64,000 bases of DNA from Caldibacillus thermoamylovorans. Its GTDB lineage: Bacteria > Bacillota > Bacilli > Bacillales > Caldibacillaceae. The notes under the pieces were generated by a model, which did not search any database, was not told the origin of the DNA, and worked only from the letters and a program-made list of their open reading frames with translations. This document shows, piece after piece, positions 57,209 through 64,000 of this stretch. The stretch's first letter is position 1. Every line of letters starts with the position of its first letter. The stretch is from contig NZ_CCRF01000102.1 in the NCBI RefSeq assembly GCF_000751775.1, positions 1-64,000 of the forward strand, written 5' to 3'. A program made the translations under genes and the position numbers.

Positions 57209-57883
57209 GGTGACGAGATTGATTCTCGTCGCCAAAATCGGGCATTTTTCACTTCAAAAAGGTGACGAGATTAGGTTTCGTCGCCAAAATTGAGAGGTTT
57301 TCGACCAAAAACGGTGACGAGAACAAGCCTCGACGCCAAAAATGAGCATTTTTCGCCTCAAAACGGTGACGAGATTAGGTTTCGTCGCTAAAATTATGCG
57401 TTTCTTGCCTTAAAATAGCGACGAGAAAGGGTCTCGTCGCCAAAATCGGGCATTTTTTACCGCAAAATGGTGACGAGATTGATTCTCGTCGCCAAAATCG
57501 GGCATTTTTTACTTCAAAACGGTGACGAGAAAGGGTCTCGTCGCCAAAATCGGGCATTTTTTACTTCAAAACGGTGACGAGAAAGGGTCTCGTCGTCAAA
57601 ATAGTGCGTTTTTCACTGGAAAATGGTGACGAGAATAGGTTTCGTCGCCAAAATAGGATGTTTTTCGCCCAAAAAAGGTGACGAGATTGATTCTCGTCGC
57701 CAAAATCGGACATTTTTTACCTCAAAATAGCGACGAGAAAGGGTCTCGTCGCCAAAATAGAGCCTTTTTCACTTCAAAAAGGTGACGAGATCGGATTTCG
57801 TCGTCAAAAAAAGGAGTTTCCCGGCTCAAAATGACGGCGAGAACAGACTTTGTCGCCAAAATAGACCGCTGCTCGGACATTTC
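57209..57883. repeat. 52-bp hairpin repeat array, 13 units
   Basis: Thirteen units of about 52 bp, each beginning GGTGACGAGA (or AGCGACGAGA) and pairing across 5-6 nt with TCTCGTCGCC, followed by AAAAT and about 25 nt of linker with GGGCATTTTT. Units 6 and 7 are nearly identical. Stem changes are mostly wobble-compatible (T-G to C-G in units 5 and 11; G-T in units 2, 4 and 9). It fills the gap between convergent bshB2 and the AidB-like gene; no frame in it is supported. Confidence 0.92.
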
Positions 57884-57946
57884 CTCCCCAATTTTATCCA
57901 AAACTCCCTCTTGGTTCGTTTTAAGTGATTCACCCCATGCTCATTC

Positions 57947-59626
57947 TCAATGATTGTTTACCTTATACAAAATTTCCTTCACCTCACGAACAATCTCAAA
58001 AAAATGCTTGTGCGGTAACATTTCCTGATCCAGCCCGTGATCAACGTAAATATGGTCAATAAAAATTTTCGCAATTACCTCATCCCGGTCATTTTCCACT
58101 CGCTCAATCGCATGGACGGTAAGCAGCAAATCGGTCATTTCACTGGCTAACCTTTTTGCATGATAAGTTAGAACAGGTTCATCCGCCGTAGCAAGGACAA
58201 CCAACATTCGCTTTAATTTTGTCAATCGTTCCTGAATGATTGCCAACCTGCCATTTTCAAAAGACAGCTTCTCTAATTTTCCCCCGATCTGTTTCAAGAA
58301 AATATTATCCACCCGATATTTCTTTATTAAACGGAGGACTTCAAGCCCGAGAATATTGGCGGTACCTTCCCAGACGGTCAATACCTGGGCATCGCGCAAA
58401 AGCCTCGGCGTGACAAAATCTTCAATATACCCGTTTCCGCCGTGAGTTTCGATGGCGGTATGGGTAAAAGCAATTGCTTCGTCTGCAGTCCTTGCTTTTA
58501 ACAAGGCAATATACAAACGATTCAAGGCGATTTGTTCCTCGGTTGCCATCTCCGGGTTTTGCATAACATAATCAAACAACTCAATTGCTTCAAACAATGC
58601 AGACAGCTCGACTTCATAGCGGGCTTGTAATGTTGCCAATGTTTCTTGCACCATCGGATATTGAATGATAGGATTTCCAAAAGCCGAGCGCCAATCGGCA
58701 TATTCCACCGACTCTTTCAAAGCCCGCTTCATAATGCCTAGCGAGGCAATTGCATTACAAACACGCGATAAATTTAATGCTTCCATCATATAATAGAACC
58801 CTTTTTTCTCATCACCAACAAGATAAGCTTTTGCCCCGTCAAACTCAATTTCCGCAGATGGTACCGCCCGGACACCCAATTTATCTTTTAATCTCCTAAC
58901 TTGAATATGATTTAGCGAACCATTCTCTTTTCGCCACGGAACTAAAAACAAGCTCAATCCTTTGGTACCCGGACCGTTCCCATCAATCCTGGCCAATACC
59001 GCCGCTACACCACATTGACCGGCATTGGAGGCAAAATATTTCTCCCCGTAAATTCGGAAATGGTCGCTTTCTCGAATTGCCCTCACCTCATTAGCACCCA
59101 CATCGGATCCGCCCTGCCGCTCGGTCAAAAAGGTAGCCCCTTCATACAATTCCACCTCACCCGTTGATAACACATGGGGCAAGAAGCGCGCCTTCAGTTC
59201 ATCGTCCGCATAATGTTCGATCAAATAAGCAACCGCCATCGTCAATGTTACCGGACAATAAAACCCCGGCTCCACTTGAGATAACAAATAACCTTGGGCA
59301 TAACTATACAGATAATTTCCTTTTTGGCCCAGCTCAGGTATTTCCTTATGAACATAGCCGACAATCCCCGTATTATATGTGTCTGCTACCGTCTTTTTAT
59401 AACCTTCATTCACCCAAATCTCGGAAACTTCTTCCCCAAATTTATTATATTTTATTAGTTTCGGCTGCCCCTCCCGATCGGTATGAACCGCATGTATATC
59501 AAATTCCCGGTAACACTTATCATAAAACTTCTCCAACTCACCGACAGCATATTCATACAAAGCCGGGTTCAATTTTTTCTTTAAAATTCGTAACAAAACC
59601 TGTTCTTGTAAAAAAAACTCACGCAT
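57947..59626 (-). CDS. AidB-like acyl-CoA dehydrogenase
   Basis: 559 residues, longer than classical acyl-CoA dehydrogenases because of N- and C-terminal extensions, as in AidB/DmdC-like members. Motifs: GATFLTERQGGSDVGANEVRA (FAD-binding loop, read in part), NLSRVCNAIASLGIMKRALK and THGGNGYIEDFVTPRLLRDA, ending with the WEGTANI catalytic-loop equivalent. Its ATG overlaps the acyl-CoA ligase stop by one base. Oxidises an acyl-CoA made by that ligase; chain type unknown. Confidence 0.9.
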   Translation of the reverse strand: MREFFLQEQVLLRILKKKLNPALYEYAVGELEKFYDKCYREFDIHAVHTDREGQPKLIKYNKFGEEVSEIWVNEGYKKTVADTYNTGIVGYVHKEIPELGQKGNYLYSYAQGYLLSQVEPGFYCPVTLTMAVAYLIEHYADDELKARFLPHVLSTGEVELYEGATFLTERQGGSDVGANEVRAIRESDHFRIYGEKYFASNAGQCGVAAVLARIDGNGPGTKGLSLFLVPWRKENGSLNHIQVRRLKDKLGVRAVPSAEIEFDGAKAYLVGDEKKGFYYMMEALNLSRVCNAIASLGIMKRALKESVEYADWRSAFGNPIIQYPMVQETLATLQARYEVELSALFEAIELFDYVMQNPEMATEEQIALNRLYIALLKARTADEAIAFTHTAIETHGGNGYIEDFVTPRLLRDAQVLTVWEGTANILGLEVLRLIKKYRVDNIFLKQIGGKLEKLSFENGRLAIIQERLTKLKRMLVVLATADEPVLTYHAKRLASEMTDLLLTVHAIERVENDRDEVIAKIFIDHIYVDHGLDQEMLPHKHFFEIVREVKEILYKVNNH

Positions 59627-61140
59627 TACCGTTTCACTCCTTCACGCAATGGTTGTTTTAAAATTTTTCCTGTGGTATTCCGCGGCAGTTCATCAATTTG
59701 TTCATATAAACGCGGGATTTTGAAACCAGCAACTTTGTCTTTTAAAAATTCTTTACAAACGGTATCCAAATTCTGAATTGGTTTATTCGCAACTATGAAG
59801 GCTTTGACCGTCTCGCCCCACTCCGGATGAGGAACACCGATGATGGCCACATCAACAATATCCGGATGGGTTTTCAATATGTTTTCAATTTCTGCCGGGT
59901 AAATATTGACACCGCCGGAAATAATCATGTCCTTTTTCCGGTCAACAATCCAGATATACCCATCTTCATCAAATTTGGCCATATCTCCTGTATAAATCCA
60001 GCCGTCTTTCAATGTTTCCTTTGTTGCTTTTTCATTTTTGTAATAACCAACCATATTCCCTTCACCACGTAACAAGATCTCACCAATTTCACCCGGCTTA
60101 ACATCTTCCCCGTTTTCATCAACAATGCGAATTTCACAATTAAGTGCAGCCCTTTTCCCCACACTGCCGGCCTTATGCGCATGGTCTTCCGGACTTAAAT
60201 ACGTACCGTTCGGACCCGCTTCCGTTAATCCGTATACACACATTAATTGATTGGTTTTAAACTTTTTTTGAATCAGTTGAACTTCTGTTGCGGATAACGG
60301 GGCAGCTCCATACACCCAACGTTTGACACTTGATAAATCATAATCATCAATGTCAGGTTGATTGGCAGTTGCCAAATAAGCAATAGGTGCTCCGAAGAAA
60401 TGCGTAATTTTTTCACTGGAAACAAGTTTCAACAGTAAATCCGGCGTAAAGGTAGGTGCTAAAACATGAGTAGCGCCGACGTAAGTACCTGCTATAAAAA
60501 ATAAGTGCAACGGCGCAGAATGACTGAGCGGCATCATGTGCAAAAGCCGGGATTCATTATTTATTCCGGTTTCAATACACATCATCGTTGCAACCGTTAA
60601 AATGTTGCGATTGGAAAATAAAACACCTTTTGGCTGACCGGTTGTACCGGATGTATAGAGAATCGTAGACAAATCATCTTCTTTAAGATGGCAATCAACC
60701 AAATTAGTGGAATCGCTTCCAATCAAATCGTAAATATTCTCTGCTCCACCCACTCCATCCGCAGTTGAAATCCCAGTGACAAGATAGTCATTCGTGAGCG
60801 GAGCAACTTGGGTCCAAAGCAGGTGATGCCCGATAAATGCTTTTGCCTCACTATGTTCGATGATATATTTCAATTCTCCTGTAGACAGTTTTGCGTTGAT
60901 CGGTACAATGATTGCCCCCAGTCGTTGTACAGCAAAATAACTATAGACAAATTCTATTGTATTTGGAGAAAATAAAATGACTTTATCTCCCGGCATTATA
61001 CCGTATGTTTTTAATGCGTGGGCGAGCCGGGTAACGTTTTCATCAACCTCCTTGTAAGTGAGTCGATCCGGTCCGGAAATGAAGCCGACCTTGTTTGGAA
61101 ACTTTCTGGCATTGCGAGCCAATAATTCTGAAATATTCAT
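59626..61140 (-). CDS. Acyl-CoA synthetase (AMP-forming)
   Basis: 504 residues of the ANL superfamily: P-loop TILYTSGTTGQPKGVLFSNR (about 162-181), YGLTEAGPNG, adenylate motif YTGDMAKFDEDGYIWIVDRK, hinge and the catalytic Lys in PRNTTGKILKQPL. ATG at 61140 with GGGGAGG upstream. Activates a fatty, branched-chain or aromatic acid for the dehydrogenase downstream; the substrate cannot be fixed from sequence. Lies two bases after the merR gene. Confidence 0.93.
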   Translation of the reverse strand: MNISELLARNARKFPNKVGFISGPDRLTYKEVDENVTRLAHALKTYGIMPGDKVILFSPNTIEFVYSYFAVQRLGAIIVPINAKLSTGELKYIIEHSEAKAFIGHHLLWTQVAPLTNDYLVTGISTADGVGGAENIYDLIGSDSTNLVDCHLKEDDLSTILYTSGTTGQPKGVLFSNRNILTVATMMCIETGINNESRLLHMMPLSHSAPLHLFFIAGTYVGATHVLAPTFTPDLLLKLVSSEKITHFFGAPIAYLATANQPDIDDYDLSSVKRWVYGAAPLSATEVQLIQKKFKTNQLMCVYGLTEAGPNGTYLSPEDHAHKAGSVGKRAALNCEIRIVDENGEDVKPGEIGEILLRGEGNMVGYYKNEKATKETLKDGWIYTGDMAKFDEDGYIWIVDRKKDMIISGGVNIYPAEIENILKTHPDIVDVAIIGVPHPEWGETVKAFIVANKPIQNLDTVCKEFLKDKVAGFKIPRLYEQIDELPRNTTGKILKQPLREGVKR

Positions 61141-61141
61141 G

Positions 61142-61531
61142 CTATTCCTCCCCTTTGATTTTATGTAATCGGTTTTGAAAATCGTTCAATAACTCTTCCA
61201 TTTGACTTTTTAACTCCATCATATCCTGAATTTTTTCCTCCACCTCCTTAATCTTTTTCTTACCGTATTGTATTGTTGCTTCCAGTTGTTTTTCCCCGGT
61301 TCGGTCCTCGTCAAAAAGCGTAATCATCTCATGAATTTCTTCTAGCGAAAAACCAAATCGTTTTCCGCGCAAAATTAACCGAAGACGCGCCCGATCCCTT
61401 CTTGAATAAACTCTCTGCCCGCCATCTGTCCTTTTTGGGTGAATTAAACCAATTTCTTCATAATAACGAATCGTCCGCGTACTAATATCAAATTCCTCAG
61501 CTAAATTTGAAATTGTGTAATGGTCTGCCAT
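61142..61531 (-). CDS. MerR-family regulator of the acyl-CoA operon
   Basis: 129 residues: N-terminal winged helix (YTISNLAEEFDISTRTIRYY, then EEIGLIHPKRTDGGQRVYSR), recognition-linked second wing and a C-terminal coiled coil. It lacks clustered cysteines, so a metal ligand is unlikely; it resembles LiuR-type regulators of branched-chain acid use. First gene of the operon; its probable operator overlaps its own promoter at 61569-61599. Confidence 0.9.
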   Translation of the reverse strand: MADHYTISNLAEEFDISTRTIRYYEEIGLIHPKRTDGGQRVYSRRDRARLRLILRGKRFGFSLEEIHEMITLFDEDRTGEKQLEATIQYGKKKIKEVEEKIQDMMELKSQMEELLNDFQNRLHKIKGEE

Positions 61532-61568
61532 AATACATCACAACTTTCCGAATACTTTTTCCTTATCC

Positions 61569-61599
61569 ATAATATAGTTTACGTTAACGTTAATGTCAA
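61569..61599 (-). promoter_or_regulatory. Promoter and operator of the merR operon
   Basis: Minus strand TTGACA (61594-61599) with TATTAT 19 nt downstream (61569-61574), the long spacer used by MerR-type promoters; TATATT at 17 nt is an alternative -10. The spacer contains the palindrome TTAACGTTAACGTAAA (61578-61593), close to LiuR-type operators. Confidence 0.8.
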
Positions 61600-61608
61600 T
61601 ATTTTTTA

Positions 61609-61746
61609 ATAAAGAAAACTCGGCGACTGCCAAGCCTTCAGGCGACGGCAGAGCCGTAGTTGCGCTTATACTTAATTCTTAAAATTTCCCACTACGTCGA
61701 ATTCGCTTCTTTGCTGGAAATTTATACATTCTTAACGTATAAGAAA
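61609..61746 (+). repeat. Dispersed structured repeat, copy C
   Basis: ATAAAGAAAACTCGGCGACT at the start and GGAAATTTATACATTCTTAA-CGTATAA at the end; contains TTCAGGCGACGGCAGAGCCG and AAAATTTCCCACTACGTCGA. It starts 10 bp upstream of the merR promoter. The remaining DNA to 61970 has no supported gene. Confidence 0.85.
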
Positions 61747-61971
61747 AGCTTGGGCTACGACTGTGAAAGGGAAGAACTGCTTCAACAGTAAAGTCAAAAG
61801 TTCCGGCAGTACAACTCATGATTTCAGCAGATTAAAAATAACAGCATGGCACCGGGAATCACAAGCCACTTCAAAATTCATGGAAAAAAACCTGACAGGA
61901 ACCCGGCCCGATGATATTAAAAAAATCCATGGGAACCGCCCCCACGGATTTACGTGAATCATATTACCTGC

Positions 61972-62095
61972 TCGATTCATACGGGTTTAATAGATACACA
62001 CCCGCTCCTTACTGGTTTAAGTACCACACCTACAAACCGTCTCATACGATTTTAAGTTCATACACACGTGTTTCATACGGGTTTAATACCGTTTC
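61972..62095. repeat. Degenerate tandem repeat across the 3' end of the alpha-glucosidase gene
   Basis: On the minus strand (A/C)TTAAA(C/A)CCGTATGAA plus GTGTGTAT-like text recurs four times at about 30-35-bp intervals. The first unit encodes the C-terminal NPYETRVY, the second contains the end of the gene and its TGA stop, and the others lie downstream. Confidence 0.7.
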
Positions 62096-63718
62096 ATCCG
62101 GCAACTTGTTTTCTGCTTCCGGGTAGTTTTTCAATAATAGTGTAGACTCTTTCTCTCTCAATTCGGCCGGACATGTAAATACCGTTTTTTCCTCACTGAA
62201 ATTACAAATAATTATTGCTTGTTTTTCTCCCAATGTCCGGGTGTATACAAACAATTTCGGGTCTTCCGGATACAGTAAATCATATGTCCCATACATAAAC
62301 AATTCATTTTCTTTTCTAATGCGAATCATTTGCTTATAAAAGTTCAAAATCGAATCCGGATCGTTTTCTTGTTGCTCGACATTGATATAAACATAGTTTT
62401 CATTTAAACCGAGCCACGATTTCCCAGCCGTTGTAAATCCGGCCATCGGTCCAGCGTTCCATTGCATAGGTGTCCTCGAATTGTCGCGTGACCGATTCCA
62501 CACCACTTCCATTATTTCTTCATGGGGACGACCTTTTGCACGTTCTGCCTTGTAAAAATTCCGCATACTAATATCATCATAATCTTCAATGTTCGCAAAC
62601 TTGACATTCGTCATACCAATTTCTTGTCCTTGATAAATAAAAGGCGTCCCTTGCATAAGGAAATAGAGGGCACCGAGCATTTTCGCACTTTCCTTCCAAT
62701 ACACGCGGTCATTCCCAATATTGGAAACACTGCGGGGTTGATCATGATTTTCTAAAAATAATGCATTCCAGCCTATATTTTCCAAGCCTTTTTGCCATTT
62801 ACTTAAGATTTTTTTCAAAGCTACCACATCTAGCGGCTTCTTTACCTCTTTATCCCAGAGACTTAAATGTTCAAATTGAAAAATCATATTCATATACCCG
62901 TTTTCTTCGCCAACCCAGCGGTCCGCATCTTCAATCGTAACACCGTTTGCCTCACCGACTGTCATAATATCATATTTTTTAAACGTATCTTTAGAAAAAT
63001 CGCTTAACCACTCATCGATTCCTTCCACGTTTCGGGTATAATCCATTGCATCCACATAATCTAAATGATCCGGATTGGGCATATCAGGGAATCCGGGCTG
63101 TTTTTTAATATGGGAAATTGCGTCAATCCGAAAGCCGTCAATACCTTTGTCAAGCCACCAGCATACCATCTCTTTTAAAGTATCACGGACTTCTTTATTT
63201 TCCCAATTTAAATCAGGCTGTTTTTTTGAGAAGAGATGAAAATAATATTGCCCAGTCTTTTCATCATATTCCCAAGTAGACCCTTCAAAAATCGATTTCC
63301 AGTTGTTCGGTTCCTTTCCATCTTTTCCATCACGCCAAATGTACCAATCCCGCTTCGGATTTTCACGGGAGGAACGGGATTCAATAAACCATGGATGTTC
63401 ATCGCTTGTATGGTTAATGACAAGGTCCATAATTACTTTGATCCCTTGTTTATGGGCTTCATCTAATAATTTTTCAAAATCCTCCATTGTACCGAATTCA
63501 TTCAATATATCTTGGTAATCGGATATATCATAGCCGTTATCATCATTTGGCGATTTATAGATAGGACAGAGCCAGATTACATCGATTCCTAGTCTTTTCA
63601 AATAATCAAGCTTTTCAACAACACCTTGTAAATCCCCTATCCCATCGCCGTTACTGTCTTTAAAACTGCGTGGATATATTTGATAGACAACGCTTTCTTT
63701 CCACCACTTTTTCTTCAT
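62042..63718 (-). CDS. malL: GH13 alpha-glucosidase (MalL-like)
   Basis: 558-residue intracellular retaining glucosidase. N-terminal WWKESVVYQIYPRSFKDSNG, calcium-site region DSNGDGIGDLQG, catalytic nucleophile Asp in DGFRIDAISHI, acid Glu in TVGEANGV and the third Asp in FLENHDQPRSV, then a C-terminal beta domain. Ala follows the nucleophile Asp (DA), as in exo-alpha-1,4-glucosidases; oligo-1,6-glucosidases have Val there, so alpha-1,4 substrates are favoured by inference. ATG at 63718 with AAGGAG upstream. The 3' end lies in a tandem repeat. Confidence 0.9.
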   Translation of the reverse strand: MKKKWWKESVVYQIYPRSFKDSNGDGIGDLQGVVEKLDYLKRLGIDVIWLCPIYKSPNDDNGYDISDYQDILNEFGTMEDFEKLLDEAHKQGIKVIMDLVINHTSDEHPWFIESRSSRENPKRDWYIWRDGKDGKEPNNWKSIFEGSTWEYDEKTGQYYFHLFSKKQPDLNWENKEVRDTLKEMVCWWLDKGIDGFRIDAISHIKKQPGFPDMPNPDHLDYVDAMDYTRNVEGIDEWLSDFSKDTFKKYDIMTVGEANGVTIEDADRWVGEENGYMNMIFQFEHLSLWDKEVKKPLDVVALKKILSKWQKGLENIGWNALFLENHDQPRSVSNIGNDRVYWKESAKMLGALYFLMQGTPFIYQGQEIGMTNVKFANIEDYDDISMRNFYKAERAKGRPHEEIMEVVWNRSRDNSRTPMQWNAGPMAGFTTAGKSWLGLNENYVYINVEQQENDPDSILNFYKQMIRIRKENELFMYGTYDLLYPEDPKLFVYTRTLGEKQAIIICNFSEEKTVFTCPAELREKESTLLLKNYPEAENKLPDETVLNPYETRVYELKIV

Positions 63719-64000
63719 ATAATTTCGTCTCCTTCTTTGACGTATATCAAAATCCTTAATAAAGCGAAACTTCCATCAGGGGGTTCGTCGCCTCTGATGG
63801 TTAGCCATTCGAACCTTTACGAGCACCCCGTCCCCACCTATCGTCTTTGTAAACGTAGAATCTTTGTGATGGGGGGATAACTTCTACCGTTAAACGAAAA
63901 TGGATACAAACGATTCAAATGATACCCTTCATTTTTCGGTAAAGTTGCCAATGTTCATGGAATCATTTTTTTACAAGAATCCCTTTCTACTATCTTCGTT
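63719..64000. other. Upstream region of the alpha-glucosidase gene to the window edge
   Basis: 282 bp. Contains an inverted-repeat unit of family 2 (63831-63895), a CCATCAG(A/G)GG/CCTCTGATGG hairpin at about 63772-63800 and AT-rich DNA. No cre site matching the consensus was found. Confidence 0.5.
63831..63895 (-). repeat. Imperfect inverted-repeat unit, family 2, copy 2
   Basis: On the minus strand TTAACGG, CCCCCCATC, AAAGATTCT, GTTTA and ATAGGTGGGG occur in the order seen at 34120-34183. Confidence 0.6.

Noticed and set aside
57209-57883. CRISPR array
   Set aside because: Units are 52 bp throughout with the linker also conserved; there are no unique spacers, no leader and no cas genes.

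Overview
The window is a chromosomal segment of a low-GC Bacillaceae bacterium. The evidence is endospore genes (spo0F, rsfA, cwlJ, gerQ, a pbpG-type PBP), bacillithiol synthesis (bshB2), the coproporphyrin-branch haem enzyme hemQ, and a gene order close to that of the Bacillus subtilis rho-to-speE region. The isobutyryl-CoA mutase/acyl-CoA dehydrogenase cluster next to rpoE resembles the arrangement in Geobacillus-type bacilli, so a thermotolerant bacillus is plausible. Family names rest on recognition of the translated sequences; no database search was run.

Layout: 1-5474 is the conserved block rho (partial), glpX, murAB, fbaA, spo0F, all on the minus strand. The transaldolase gene that lies between murAB and fbaA in B. 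subtilis is absent. 5475-12907 is an insertion relative to B. subtilis: a NisI-like lipoprotein, a LanFEG-type ABC transporter and a two-component system, together an apparent lantibiotic-resistance module without a lantibiotic gene, then a decayed gene and a dispersed repeat. 12908-16372 returns to core genes (DUF2529, pyrG with its CTP-sensing leader, rpoE, a small membrane protein). 16701-27981 is a fatty-acid/branched-acyl-CoA operon (fadF, thiolase, hbd, two acyl-CoA dehydrogenases, TetR, icmF) headed by a promoter with a FadR-like operator. 28353-46966 is mostly core (a cls pseudogene, a heptad-repeat coiled-coil gene, argS, ywiB, pbpG, ywhD, ywhC, ywhB, ywgA, ywfO, ywzC, rsfA, lipL, pta, hemQ, cwlJ, gerQ, ywdK, ywdI, speE). 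47023-55382 is a disaccharide uptake and phosphorolysis operon (GH65, binding protein, two permeases, DUF624, DUF4230) with a divergent AraC regulator and a perfect cre site. 55943-57121 carries yojF-bshB2. 57947-61531 is a MerR/acyl-CoA ligase/AidB-like dehydrogenase operon, and 62042-63718 is a GH13 alpha-glucosidase.

The most unusual feature is the non-coding DNA. Two long arrays of hairpin units (about 38.1-38.8 kb and 57.2-57.9 kb) have different stems but the same plan: a stem closed by a short linker that begins with CAAAAT. A separate structured repeat of about 130-150 bp occurs four times across the window. At least six other intergenic regions carry degenerate tandem duplications, several starting at a stop codon or containing a ribosome-binding site. 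These repeats, and the orphan lantibiotic-immunity module, are the best candidates for undescribed biology.
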